From Balneola sp. (lineage in GTDB: Bacteria > Bacteroidota > Rhodothermia > Balneolales > Balneolaceae), in contig JAEPPZ010000004.1 in the NCBI GenBank assembly GCA_017640785.1, positions 130,314 to 194,313 on the forward strand: 64,000 nucleotides of DNA. The letters are read 5' to 3'. The translations under genes and the position numbers were made by a program. Every line of letters begins with the position of its first letter. The stretch's first letter is position 1. The notes beneath the pieces were generated by a model that saw only the letters and a program-made list of their open reading frames with translations, searched no databases and was not told where the DNA came from. Shown one piece after another: positions 27,823-37,456 of this stretch.

Positions 27823-29177
27823 TATACGATCTCGAAATATCTTTTTAGTTCCCAGTTAGCTTGCTGAGGATCATATTGCTGCCATTCCCATTCCCGGGTT
27901 TTTATAAAGTGATCTGTGAATTCCATTCCAAAAAGATCATTAGCTATATCTGATTCTTTCATTGCTTTAGTTGCTTTGTGAAGGTTTGTTGCTAATGGTT
28001 CAGTAGTTGTGTTGTCGTATTCATTTCCTTTTGTAACAGGAATATCAAGTTTTAAGTTATTCTTAATGCCATATAATCCCGAAGCCAGACTTGCTGACAT
28101 ACTTAAATAAGGATTTGCATCCGATCCCGGCACCCGGTTTTCAACTCTTATTGCTTCCTGAGAGCTATTGATCACTCTGAGAGCAGTGGTTCTGTTTTCT
28201 ATGCCATAACTTACAGTTGTAGGAGCCCAGGAGCCTTCTACAAATCGTTTATAGCTATTTACAGTTGGCGCAAACATTGGTAAGATATAAGGCAAGCAAT
28301 GAAGCTGACCTGCTATGTAAGATTCCATTAACGAACTCATCTTGCTTTCTGATGATTGTTCGAAGAATAAGTTCTTTTTGCTTTCAAGATCCCAAAGACT
28401 TTGATGAATATGCCCACTGCATCCGGGTAATTCTTTATTCCATTTCGCCATAAAACTAGCCATTACTCCTTCCTGATAGGCAATTTCTTTTACAGAAGAT
28501 TTGAAAAGAACAGCTTTGTCTGCCGCAGATAGAATATTATCGTACTTGATGCAGGCTTCATAAACACCCGGGCCTGTTTCAGTATGCAATCCCTCAACAG
28601 GAATATCGAAATCATGTAAGGAATCAAAAATGGTATTCACAAAATGGCTGTGTTGAGATGATCTTAAAATTGAATACCCAAACATTCCGGGTGAAAGGGG
28701 TAGCGGAGCTATATAATTTTTGTGCTGCAAGGTATGCGGTGATTCTACAAAAGTGAACCATTCAAACTCATTACTGAATTTGGGTAAATAACCTAAATCA
28801 TTGCACTCCTTTTGAATACGCTTCAACAAACTTCGAGGGCAAACTTTATTTAGATCTTCGGAATGCTCAAAATCACCTAGAAAAAAAAGCTTGTCATCAT
28901 CCCAGGGAATTTTTCTCAATGTGTTTATATCAATAGTAGATAAGCTGTCTGGATAACCTGTTTGCCAACCACTTACCTTAGTATTTGTGTAGGTTGCATC
29001 ATTTATATCCCATCCAAAAACCACATTACAAAACCCTAAACCATTATCTAACGATTTTAAAAACTTCTCCTTACTTATCAGTTTTCCTCTCAGAACTCCA
29101 TCAATGTCAGTAACAGCGAACTTAATGCTGTTACTTTCTTGTTGGTTGATATGTGATATAATTTCTTCTTTGTTCAA
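27822..29177 (-). CDS. Glutamine synthetase-family ligase
   Basis: 451 residues with the GS layout. A small N-terminal beta-Grasp domain (residues 10-105, DIDGVLRGK) precedes the catalytic domain: HTETGPGVYEACI, CSGHIHQSLW, NSYKRFVEGSWAP, NRTTALRV and ENRVPGSDANPY. The length and the missing adenylylation loop fit GS-like enzymes such as gamma-glutamylamine synthetases better than housekeeping GlnA. It is the first gene of a tight five-gene minus-strand operon. It probably ligates glutamate, or another carboxylate, to an amine that the downstream kinase, phosphatase, methyltransferase and amidohydrolase process. Confidence 0.85.
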   Translation of the reverse strand: MNKEEIISHINQQESNSIKFAVTDIDGVLRGKLISKEKFLKSLDNGLGFCNVVFGWDINDATYTNTKVSGWQTGYPDSLSTIDINTLRKIPWDDDKLFFLGDFEHSEDLNKVCPRSLLKRIQKECNDLGYLPKFSNEFEWFTFVESPHTLQHKNYIAPLPLSPGMFGYSILRSSQHSHFVNTIFDSLHDFDIPVEGLHTETGPGVYEACIKYDNILSAADKAVLFKSSVKEIAYQEGVMASFMAKWNKELPGCSGHIHQSLWDLESKKNLFFEQSSESKMSSLMESYIAGQLHCLPYILPMFAPTVNSYKRFVEGSWAPTTVSYGIENRTTALRVINSSQEAIRVENRVPGSDANPYLSMSASLASGLYGIKNNLKLDIPVTKGNEYDNTTTEPLATNLHKATKAMKESDIANDLFGMEFTDHFIKTREWEWQQYDPQQANWELKRYFEIV

Positions 29178-29258
29178 ATCCTTACATTTATTTTTTACAA
29201 TATAGGAAAGCTATGGTTACTATAAATTTCAAAAATTTTCACAGTTCCCAAAATACAT

Positions 29259-30284
29259 ATGAGTGAAATAAGAGACCGCAAAAAAGATCATATAAAGTTT
29301 ACTGTTGATCAGCAAGCTCAATATGATCAATCAACTGGATTTGAAAGATATCAATTTATACATAATGCTCTTCCTGAAGTAAATCTAGACGATATACTAA
29401 CAGAGACGATATTGCTTGGGCGTACATTTTCTTTTCCATTATTTATTTCTTCGATGACAGGCGGTTATTCCGAAGCAGGTCAGGTTAATGCTATTATAGC
29501 AGAATTTTGCAATGAGAAGAATCTACCTTTCGGAGTTGGGAGCCAAAGAGCGATGCTGGAAGATGACTCTTTAACGGAGACTTTTTCGATAGTCCGGAAG
29601 AAAGCTCCAAATGCTTTTATTTGTTCTAATATCGGTGGTGTTCAGCTAATAGGTGGTTTACAAAAAGATTCTTTAATAAGAATGATCGATAGTATTGAAG
29701 CTGATGCAGTTATCGTGCATTTGAATCCGTTACAGGAGCTTATGCAACCCGAAGGAGATAGAAATTTCAAAGGAGTACTGGATGGGATTGAGCATTTAGT
29801 TACAAAAACTTCAATTCCAGTGATCGTTAAGGAAACCGGAGCCGGAATTTCACAATCAGTTGCAAGAAAACTAATTAATATTGGGGTTTCTGTTATTGAT
29901 GTAGCCGGAGCAGGAGGGACCAGCTGGGCTAAAGTTGAAAACCTTCGTGAGTCTAATATTGATCCGAATTTTGATTTCGATGAATGGGGAATCAGTACAA
30001 CTGATTGTTTAATTGAAATAAATAAGCTCAAGAAGGATCATAACTTTGAATTAATTTCTTCGGGTGGTATAAGATCCGCTTTCGATATAGCTAAATCTTT
30101 ATGTCTTGGAGCCGATTTTACCGCTAGCGCACAACCTTTTATTAAAGCAATTTCAGTTAATGGTTTAGAGGGAGCTGAAGAGTTATTTTTAAAATGGGAA
30201 AAAGATCTGATGACCATTCTTACACTACTCGGCTGTAACTCTTCAAAAGATCTTAGTATTTCACATTTAAAACTCAAATCCTAG
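29259..30284 (+). CDS. fni: Type 2 isopentenyl-diphosphate isomerase
   Basis: 341 residues. FMN-dependent IDI-2 fold: the RKKDHIKF start, SSMTGGY, GVGSQRAML, HLNPLQE with the conserved Gln/Glu, VKETGAGIS, DVAGAGGTSW and SSGGIRSAFD phosphate-binding loop. It interconverts IPP and DMAPP for isoprenoid, quinone and carotenoid synthesis. It is followed by a polyprenyl synthetase on the same strand, so the two probably form a transcript supplying carotenoid and quinone precursors. Confidence 0.94.
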   Translation: MSEIRDRKKDHIKFTVDQQAQYDQSTGFERYQFIHNALPEVNLDDILTETILLGRTFSFPLFISSMTGGYSEAGQVNAIIAEFCNEKNLPFGVGSQRAMLEDDSLTETFSIVRKKAPNAFICSNIGGVQLIGGLQKDSLIRMIDSIEADAVIVHLNPLQELMQPEGDRNFKGVLDGIEHLVTKTSIPVIVKETGAGISQSVARKLINIGVSVIDVAGAGGTSWAKVENLRESNIDPNFDFDEWGISTTDCLIEINKLKKDHNFELISSGGIRSAFDIAKSLCLGADFTASAQPFIKAISVNGLEGAEELFLKWEKDLMTILTLLGCNSSKDLSISHLKLKS

Positions 30285-30339
30285 CTTTTTAGGTGCATAA
30301 GAATCCTTATATTCTCTCAAATTATTCTTCAGAGACGTC

Positions 30340-31335
30340 TTGGCACAAACCGAATTACACCAAAATCTTTACACACTTATAGAGAAAGAAATTTCAGAAT
30401 TAAAAATTCCGAAATTACCTGTGACTCTGTACGATCCTTATTCCTATACAATGGAAACGGGAGGGAAGAGGATTCGTCCTTTTTTAGTGCTTTTAGCATG
30501 TGGTATCTGTAAAGGAGATGTTTTAGATGCCATTCCTTCAGCCCTAGCTGTTGAAATCTTGCATAATTTCACTCTTGTTCATGATGACATAATGGACAGT
30601 GCGGAAACCCGGCGTGGTAACCCAAGTGTTTTTAATAAATGGGATCAAAACACAGCTATTCTTTCAGGGGATGTCATGTTTGCTGATGCATTCAGACAAT
30701 TAGAATTTTATGGTTCCAACGATTCTTTCTCAAAACAAGAATACGTTGAAATCAACAAAACATTTACCAAAGCAACTGTTACAGTATGTGAAGGTCAGGC
30801 TTTGGATATGGATTTTGTGGATCGATCAGATGTAGACCACCATGAGTATATTCAGATGATCAAAGGTAAGACATCAGCTCTGCTGGCATGTTCGCTTAAG
30901 CTTGGAGCTATTTCAGCTCATGCTACTGAATCTCAATCTGACATTCTATATAGTTTAGGGACAGAAATGGGAATCGCTTTTCAAATACAGGATGACCTTT
31001 TAGATGCAATTGCTGACCCCGGAAAGTTTGGAAAAAGAGTTTGTGGAGATATTTATGAAGGAAAGAAAACATATCTTACAATACTTGCGTTAGAACGAGC
31101 AGATAAAGAACAGAAAGAGTTCATTGAAAGTGTTTTATCGGAAGAAAATTCGAAAGAAAAAGAAGTTGACGCTGTATTACAATTGATGAAAAGGTTGGAA
31201 GTTATTGCTGATACTGCTCTTAAAGTGGAACAACATTACAACAAAGCCATTGATTCATTGAATAATTTTGAAGACTCAGAATACAAACAAGAGCTTAAAA
31301 ATCTTCTTATCTTTCTAAAAAACAGAGATCATTAA
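30340..31335 (+). CDS. Trans-isoprenyl diphosphate synthase
   Basis: 331 residues from a TTG start (MAQTELHQN); the next Met lies inside the conserved GGKR region, so TTG is favoured. Conserved motifs are GGKRIRP, the first Asp-rich motif DDIMD (82-86) followed by RRG, KGKTS and the second motif DDLLD after FQIQ. The chain length (GGPP versus farnesyl) cannot be settled by eye. It is adjacent to fni and probably supplies GGPP or a longer chain. Confidence 0.92.
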   Translation: MAQTELHQNLYTLIEKEISELKIPKLPVTLYDPYSYTMETGGKRIRPFLVLLACGICKGDVLDAIPSALAVEILHNFTLVHDDIMDSAETRRGNPSVFNKWDQNTAILSGDVMFADAFRQLEFYGSNDSFSKQEYVEINKTFTKATVTVCEGQALDMDFVDRSDVDHHEYIQMIKGKTSALLACSLKLGAISAHATESQSDILYSLGTEMGIAFQIQDDLLDAIADPGKFGKRVCGDIYEGKKTYLTILALERADKEQKEFIESVLSEENSKEKEVDAVLQLMKRLEVIADTALKVEQHYNKAIDSLNNFEDSEYKQELKNLLIFLKNRDH

Positions 31336-31349
31336 TCATAAACTCACTA

Positions 31350-32180
31350 ATGAAAAAGAATTCATATTTATTTTTAACTGTAATTTTATTATTCACTGCT
31401 TGTAAAAGTTCAAGGTTAGTAAACCCGGGTGATACTGTTCAGGAAGTTTATCAAAAGGGTATTACAAAATTTGAAGAAGGTAACTATGGAGATGCTGCTG
31501 AGATCTTTGAAACTGTTACAAGAGTTGGAAGAGGAAGTGAGTACGCTCAGGAAGCACAATATTATTTAGCAGAAAGTTATTTTAACCAGGAAAGATACAT
31601 CCTCGCTGAAGCCGAATATAATAGATTTATAACTTTCTACCCCAGAGATTCAAAGCGACAAGAAGTGGATTATAAAAAAGCTCTGAGTATTTATCATCAA
31701 AGTCCGAGGTACAGACTGGATCAAAGTGCAACAAGAAGAGCTATAGAGGAATTTCAATTGTTTAACAGCAGATATCCTGATTCCCGTTTTGTAACGGAAT
31801 CTGCTGACAAGATAAATGAGTTGAGAGAAAAACTTGCAAGAAAGTATTATGAGTCAGCTCAATTTTATTCCAGAACAGATCAGTACAAAGCAGCAACAAT
31901 TTACTATGATCTGGTTATAGACAGATATCCGGAATCTAAATGGGCAGAAACAGCTTTGCTTAAACAGATTGACACATACAACGAATATGCAGTTAATAGT
32001 ATCCTTAACAAGCAAGTAGAGAGATATAATTTAGCATTATCTTCTTACGAGAAATTTATTCAGTTATTTCCACAGAGTGATGCACGTTCCGAAGCGGAAG
32101 CTTTCAGAGATAAAGCTGAACAAGGGGTTAAAGACGCACAAGAGCAATTGCAAGAAAGAGAAAACAACCAAGGTAATTAA
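31350..32180 (+). CDS. bamD: Outer-membrane assembly lipoprotein BamD
   Basis: 276 residues with a lipoprotein signal (LLFTAC, lipid Cys near residue 17). TPR repeats follow (about 40-250): YQKGITKFEEGNYGDAAEIFE, AQYYLAESYFNQERYILAEAEYNRFI and later helices. It is the outer-membrane partner of BamA in beta-barrel insertion. It lies between isoprenoid and NAD genes with short gaps, in an apparent five-gene plus-strand run. Confidence 0.88.
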   Translation: MKKNSYLFLTVILLFTACKSSRLVNPGDTVQEVYQKGITKFEEGNYGDAAEIFETVTRVGRGSEYAQEAQYYLAESYFNQERYILAEAEYNRFITFYPRDSKRQEVDYKKALSIYHQSPRYRLDQSATRRAIEEFQLFNSRYPDSRFVTESADKINELREKLARKYYESAQFYSRTDQYKAATIYYDLVIDRYPESKWAETALLKQIDTYNEYAVNSILNKQVERYNLALSSYEKFIQLFPQSDARSEAEAFRDKAEQGVKDAQEQLQERENNQGN

Positions 32181-32186
32181 CCTGAT

Positions 32187-32765
32187 TTGAAAAAAATCGG
32201 TCTACTCGGCGGTACTTTTGACCCTGTTCATAACGGACATATTGAAATCGCATATTCATTTATAAATTCAGGGTTTATAGATGAATTATGGATTCTGTTA
32301 ACTCCATTTCCTCCACATAAACTTGGTGAAAAACATGTTCCGTACGAAAAAAGACTTTCGATGCTTGAAGCTGCTTTTTCAGACACAGAGTTTAAAATAC
32401 TTTCTATCGAAAAAGAATTACCTAAACCTTCGTACACCTACCGAACCATTCAGGTTTTAAAAGAAAATAATCCCGATACTTTTTTCTACTTTTGTTTAGG
32501 GGAAGATAGTCTTGCTCAATTCCATACCTGGAAACACTTCGAAGAGATTTTAGATGAAGCTGAGCTTTTAGTTGCTAAGAGACCTCAGTCTGATCACGAT
32601 AAAGTCGATAATGAAATTTTAAGCAAAACTACTTTTGTAGAACACACCCCAAATGAAGTCTCTTCTTCATCTATTAGAGATCGTATTTCAGATATCAAGT
32701 TTCTGAAAGAAAATATACCAGAACAAGTTTATTCTATTATTGAAAAAGAGAATTTATATCGCTAA
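32187..32765 (+). CDS. nadD: Nicotinate-nucleotide adenylyltransferase
   Basis: 192 residues from a TTG start immediately followed by KKIGLLGGTFDPVHNGH, which is the complete family N-terminus, so the TTG is required. HNGH is the catalytic HXGH motif. SSSSIRDR near the end is the ISSTXIR-like motif. It makes deamido-NAD from nicotinate mononucleotide and ATP in the cytoplasm. It starts 7 bp after the bamD stop. Confidence 0.94.
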   Translation: MKKIGLLGGTFDPVHNGHIEIAYSFINSGFIDELWILLTPFPPHKLGEKHVPYEKRLSMLEAAFSDTEFKILSIEKELPKPSYTYRTIQVLKENNPDTFFYFCLGEDSLAQFHTWKHFEEILDEAELLVAKRPQSDHDKVDNEILSKTTFVEHTPNEVSSSSIRDRISDIKFLKENIPEQVYSIIEKENLYR

Positions 32766-32789
32766 TTACTGCGAACTAAAAATTCTCTT

Positions 32790-33812
32790 ATGTCTTTATC
32801 CAGAAAACAATTTCTAAAAAATACAAGTCTAGCTTCTCTCGGTTTAGTTGGGCTATCAAAAAACTCTTGCGAAGAGGAAAAAACCGAAGTTAATGAATTG
32901 ATCCTTCCAAAAGCTATTAGCTGGAATTCCACCATTGGCTTAGTAGCACCTGCTAGCCCTATTTATGACACTTCTCAATTTGATGAGATGATAATTACTT
33001 TAAAGGAACTTGGCTTTAATCTGAAGCTGGGTAAACATGTTCAGGATCAATATGGATATCTGGCAGGCTCAGATGAAGACAGAGCAACAGACTTAGTTAA
33101 TATGTTTAAGGACTCAGAAGTAGATGCTATTCTTTGTGTTCGTGGAGGATGGGGGTGTAACAGAATATTAGATCTGATCGATTATGAGATCATAAAAAGT
33201 AATCCGAAACCTCTTATTGGGTTTAGTGATATAACCTCACTTCATAATGCAATTTTAACTAAAACAGGATTAGTAAGTTTTCATGGACCTGTTGGAAAAT
33301 CAGATTGGAATGATTTTACAAAACAAAGTTTTGAAAAGGTCTTGATCAAAAAACAAAAAGAGAATTATAAACTTCCAATTGGTCAAAATGACGCTTTTAC
33401 AATAACATCAGGTACTGTAGAAGGCCAACTTCTAGGAGGGAATCTTTCCGTACTTGTGGCTATGATGGGGTCTGAATATCTGCCTGACTTTACAAATGCT
33501 ATACTTTTTCTTGAAGATGTTGGAGAGGATGTTTACAGATTGGACCGTATGCTTACTCAATTAAAATTGAATGGTATACTTGATAAAATTTCAGGATTTA
33601 TCTTTGGGAAGTGTACGAATTGCGACGCAGGAGCTAATAGCTTGACCCTTCCACAGCTTTTAAATGATACGATAAAACCTTTGAAAATTCCTGCATTTTA
33701 TGGAGCAATGATAAGTCACGAAGAACTTAACGTAACAATACCGGTTGGTTTACGTGGCAGGATGGATGCTGATAACAAGTCATTCGAAGTTTTATCAGCA
33801 GCTGTTAAATAG
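32790..33812 (+). CDS. S66 LD-carboxypeptidase/muramoyltetrapeptide carboxypeptidase-like
   Basis: 340 residues with a Tat-like or Sec-like signal (SRKQFLKNTSLASLGLVGL), so exported. S66 features: IGLVAPASPI at the domain start, the nucleophile-elbow region CVRGGWGCNRIL, where Gly/Cys occupy the usual G-[SA] site, GFSDITSLHNA, and the Glu/His segments FLEDVGEDVYRLDRML and SHEELNVTIPVG. Classical members trim D-Ala from tetrapeptide stems in peptidoglycan recycling. An exported variant would act in the periplasm. The exact nucleophile is uncertain. Confidence 0.78.
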   Translation: MSLSRKQFLKNTSLASLGLVGLSKNSCEEEKTEVNELILPKAISWNSTIGLVAPASPIYDTSQFDEMIITLKELGFNLKLGKHVQDQYGYLAGSDEDRATDLVNMFKDSEVDAILCVRGGWGCNRILDLIDYEIIKSNPKPLIGFSDITSLHNAILTKTGLVSFHGPVGKSDWNDFTKQSFEKVLIKKQKENYKLPIGQNDAFTITSGTVEGQLLGGNLSVLVAMMGSEYLPDFTNAILFLEDVGEDVYRLDRMLTQLKLNGILDKISGFIFGKCTNCDAGANSLTLPQLLNDTIKPLKIPAFYGAMISHEELNVTIPVGLRGRMDADNKSFEVLSAAVK

Positions 33813-33883
33813 ACATTTTTTTACTCTAATTTCATGTGGAAATTTGTTTATTTCCAACGATAACTCTTACCAAAAAAAATTAC

Positions 33884-36800
33884 ATGAATAAGTTAAACCG
33901 CTACGGCAAAATAAAAAGCTCCTTTTTGGTGCTTATATTAAGTGTTTTTCCAACATTATTATTTGCTCAAATAACAGGAAGTTCAAATTTTATTGAACTC
34001 CATTCTGATACAACTGATACTAATAAAATTGAAAAGAAGTCAAAAAACTTACCTCTTGATCCGGGTAGATTGATAGAAATAAATTCTACAGAAGCAACTT
34101 GGATGTCATTAGATGTAAGCCCGGATGGATCTAAAATTGCTTTTGATTTCATGGGTGATCTATATGAAATCCCGTTTTCGGGTGGAGAGGCTAAGCAATT
34201 GACGGATGGAATGGCTTTTGATTCTCATCCAAGATACAGCCCGAATGGAAAATATTTGCTCTATGTTTCTGATGCCCATGGTGCTGATAATTTATACTAT
34301 ATAAATTTAGAAGATACATCAGATGTAACTCAGGTCACCAAAGGTAAATCCAGCGGTTATGCTTCAGGTGAATGGACAACAGATGGCGAATATATAATAG
34401 GAGCCAAAGGAAAAGGAGTTCCTAAACTCTGGATGTACCATAAAGATGGTGGAAGTGGTACAGCGCTGATTTCATCTCCGAGTGGACTTAAAACAACCGA
34501 TCCAGCTGTAGGTCATACAGGACGTTATATATATTTCTCACAAAGAAACGGATCTTGGAACTATAATGCTCAATTCCCTCAATATCAGATTGGAAGATAT
34601 GATCGTGAAACAGGAGAACGTACTTCTGTAACATCCAGATATGGATCAGCATTTACACCGGTTCTTTCAAGTGATGGTAAATGGATGGTTTATGGAAGTA
34701 GATTTGAAGACAAAACTGGACTTGTTCTTCGTGACATGAATTCAGGTTCAGAAAACTGGCTGGCTTATCCGATTCAAAGAGACGATATGGAATCTCAAGC
34801 AACTCTTGGTGTACTTCCTGCAATGTCTTTCGCTCCTGATAACAATCATTTAATAGCTTCTTATGGTGGTAAAATCCATAAGATTCCTGTTGATGGTGGT
34901 GAAGCTACAGAAATTCCATTCGAAGTTACTACCGAACTTGAGATGGGACCCGAAGTACTTTTTAAATATCCGATCAGGGATGAAAAAGAAATGATTGCTA
35001 CTCAGATCAGAGACGCTGTTCCTTCACCAGACGGAAAATGGTTGGCATTCACTGTACTGAATGATCTTTATATTCAGGAATTACCCGAAGGCGAGCCTAA
35101 GCAACTAACAAATTCCGGAGCTACAGAAGCACAACCAACATGGTCTCCTGACGGTAAAAAATTGGCTTACGTGACGTGGAATTCCGCAGAAGGAGGGGCT
35201 ATCGTTTCTGTAGATCCTTTTGCTAGAAGATTTCGTCCAACAAAATTAACCACCAAAACAGGAATTTATACAAACCCTGCATATTCTTCTGATGGTAGCA
35301 AAATCGTTGCTTTTAGGAATGATAAACAAGTTTACGACGATTCCTACGGTCCCGGATTTTCAGGTGCCTTAACGGATATAGTTTGGATACCTTCAAATGG
35401 TGGGGAAGTTTCTGTCATTGACAGAGCAAAAGGTCGTTCTAATCCTCATTTTGTAAAATCAGACGATCGTATTTACCTGAACAGATCCGGAACTTTAGTA
35501 TCAATAAGATGGGATGGTACGGATGAAAAAGAACATGTAACAGTTACAGGTATTACAACTTATTCACCGTTTAATCTTGAAACTGCTTTAAAAGAAGCAG
35601 AAGTCTGGAAAACGCCTGCAGAAATTCTTCATCCTGATGGAAATCATGATCATGCCAAAGAAAACAATCCTCCTTCGCGGGCTGCTTTTATTCAAATGGC
35701 TCCGGAGGGTGATCAGGCTTTGGCTCAGGTAAACAATAATATTTATGTGGTCACAGTGCCTTTAACTGGTGGAAGTACTCCTTCAATATCTGTTGCAAAT
35801 GCAGCATCTGCACCATTTCCTTCAAAAAAGCTGACTACTATTGGTGGGCAATTTCCAACCTGGAGTGCTGACGCTAAACAAGTTCACTGGTCAATAGGTA
35901 ATGGTCATTTCATATATAATTTTGATGATGCAGAAGCTTTTGAAGACAGTGTAAAAGCGGCAAAAAAGCTGGAAGAAGAAAAGAAAAAAGAAGAAGCTGA
36001 GAAAAAAGCTGAAGAAGATGAAGATTCTGATGAGGATAAGGATGAAGGTGATAATGAAGGCGATGAGGACAAAGAAAAATCATCTGACAAAAAAGAAGAA
36101 AAGAAAGATGACACATTTAAACCCATTGAGCTTTCTATAGATGTAACAATAGAAAAAGATATTCCCGAATCGTCTATACTTCTTAAGAATGCTAGAATTA
36201 TTACGGCAAATGGCAATGAAGTTATTGAAGGAGGGGATATCCTGATCAAAAATAACAGAATTGTTGAAGTTGGGAAGAATCTTTCAGCTAACGGTGCTCA
36301 GGAAATGGATATGACCGGAAAAACTATAACTCCCGGATTTGTAGATACACATGCGCATATGTGGCCAAACTGGGGAATTCATAAAGAAGAGATCTTTAAT
36401 TACGCTGCAAATCTTGCCTATGGGGTTACTACAACAAGAGATCCTCAAACTGCAACAACAGACGTACTCACCTATTCCGATATGGTAGAAACGGGAAGAA
36501 TGCTCGGTCCAAGAGTTTATTCTACCGGACCTGGTTTTGGATACTGGGCATACAATGTAAAAAGCCTTGAAGAAGCTCAGAATGTGATGAAGCAGTACAG
36601 TAAATATTACGATACAAAGACTATCAAAATGTATTTAGCAGGTAACCGTGAGCAACGACAGTGGATAATACAAGCTGCTCGTGAACAGAATATCATGCCA
36701 ACTACTGAAGGTGCATTGGACTGGAAGCTAAATATGACCCAACTCATAGATGGTTATCCGGGTCATGAACATTCATTGCCAATTTATCCGATTTACAGTG

Positions 36801-37423
36801 ATGTGGTGGATGTAATAGCTCAATCCAAAATGGCTGTAACTCCTACTTTACTTGTATCTTATGGAGGGCCTTGGGCAGAGAATTTTTACTACTCTCGTGA
36901 AAATCCTTATGACGATCCTAAGTTGAATAAATATACTCCTTATTCTGTACTGGCAAGTAAATCTAGACGCAGACCGGGTTGGTTCAAAGACGACGAGCAT
37001 GTTTTCCAAAAGCACGCTGAAACTATGACCAAAATCGTTGAAGCAGGTGGCCTAGCCGGTGTAGGAAGCCACGGTCAGTTAGAAGGGCTAGGATATCATT
37101 GGGAACTATGGTCGGTAGCTGCGGGTGGAATGAGTAATATTGATGCAATCAGAGTTGCTACCATTCTTGGTGCTGAAGCTATTGGGCTTGATGGAGATCT
37201 TGGATCTATTGAAGAAGGAAAATTAGCCGATCTGGTTATTCTATCCGATAATCCTCTAGATGATCTGAGAAATACTAATACAGTAACTTATGTTATGAAA
37301 AATGGTCGTTTGTACGATGCGAACAATTTGAATGAGGTTTACCCAAGAAAAGTAAAAGCAAAACCATTTAGTTGGAACGAACCAAAGCCTCAAAGTTTAG
37401 GTTTACCGGGAACAAATAAATAA
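33884..37423 (+). CDS. Secreted TolB-type beta-propeller fused to amidohydrolase
   Basis: About 1179 residues from the Met at 33884, which opens a clear signal peptide (hydrophobic core, cut near LLFAQ); an in-frame Met 16 codons earlier would precede it. The first ~600 residues are PD40/TolB-like propeller repeats (LDVSPDGSKIAFDF, PRYSPNGKYLLYVS, PTWSPDGKKLAYVT). A highly charged Glu/Lys/Asp linker (36,000-36,110) then leads to a metal amidohydrolase: THAHMWPN metal His pair, HEHS, GSHGQ, and the GSIEEGKLADLVIL C-terminus. Imidazolonepropionase/prolidase-like members hydrolyse peptides or cyclic amides. A terminator follows. Confidence 0.85.
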   Translation: MNKLNRYGKIKSSFLVLILSVFPTLLFAQITGSSNFIELHSDTTDTNKIEKKSKNLPLDPGRLIEINSTEATWMSLDVSPDGSKIAFDFMGDLYEIPFSGGEAKQLTDGMAFDSHPRYSPNGKYLLYVSDAHGADNLYYINLEDTSDVTQVTKGKSSGYASGEWTTDGEYIIGAKGKGVPKLWMYHKDGGSGTALISSPSGLKTTDPAVGHTGRYIYFSQRNGSWNYNAQFPQYQIGRYDRETGERTSVTSRYGSAFTPVLSSDGKWMVYGSRFEDKTGLVLRDMNSGSENWLAYPIQRDDMESQATLGVLPAMSFAPDNNHLIASYGGKIHKIPVDGGEATEIPFEVTTELEMGPEVLFKYPIRDEKEMIATQIRDAVPSPDGKWLAFTVLNDLYIQELPEGEPKQLTNSGATEAQPTWSPDGKKLAYVTWNSAEGGAIVSVDPFARRFRPTKLTTKTGIYTNPAYSSDGSKIVAFRNDKQVYDDSYGPGFSGALTDIVWIPSNGGEVSVIDRAKGRSNPHFVKSDDRIYLNRSGTLVSIRWDGTDEKEHVTVTGITTYSPFNLETALKEAEVWKTPAEILHPDGNHDHAKENNPPSRAAFIQMAPEGDQALAQVNNNIYVVTVPLTGGSTPSISVANAASAPFPSKKLTTIGGQFPTWSADAKQVHWSIGNGHFIYNFDDAEAFEDSVKAAKKLEEEKKKEEAEKKAEEDEDSDEDKDEGDNEGDEDKEKSSDKKEEKKDDTFKPIELSIDVTIEKDIPESSILLKNARIITANGNEVIEGGDILIKNNRIVEVGKNLSANGAQEMDMTGKTITPGFVDTHAHMWPNWGIHKEEIFNYAANLAYGVTTTRDPQTATTDVLTYSDMVETGRMLGPRVYSTGPGFGYWAYNVKSLEEAQNVMKQYSKYYDTKTIKMYLAGNREQRQWIIQAAREQNIMPTTEGALDWKLNMTQLIDGYPGHEHSLPIYPIYSDVVDVIAQSKMAVTPTLLVSYGGPWAENFYYSRENPYDDPKLNKYTPYSVLASKSRRRPGWFKDDEHVFQKHAETMTKIVEAGGLAGVGSHGQLEGLGYHWELWSVAAGGMSNIDAIRVATILGAEAIGLDGDLGSIEEGKLADLVILSDNPLDDLRNTNTVTYVMKNGRLYDANNLNEVYPRKVKAKPFSWNEPKPQSLGLPGTNK

Positions 37424-37430
37424 TTAATTA

Positions 37431-37456
37431 AAAGGCTCTTTCGGGAGCCTTTTTTA
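37431..37456 (+). terminator. Rho-independent terminator
   Basis: AGGCTC (37433-37438) pairs with GAGCCT (37445-37450) around TTTCGG, followed by a run of T. It ends the transcript of the TolB/amidohydrolase gene. The mirror A-run makes it usable for the opposite gene ending at 37454. Confidence 0.88.

Noticed and set aside
35905-36249. Ser- and Phe-rich frame on the minus strand
   Set aside because: It is the antisense of the acidic linker in the TolB/amidohydrolase gene; its Ser/Phe bias is just the complement of GAA/GAT/AAA codons.
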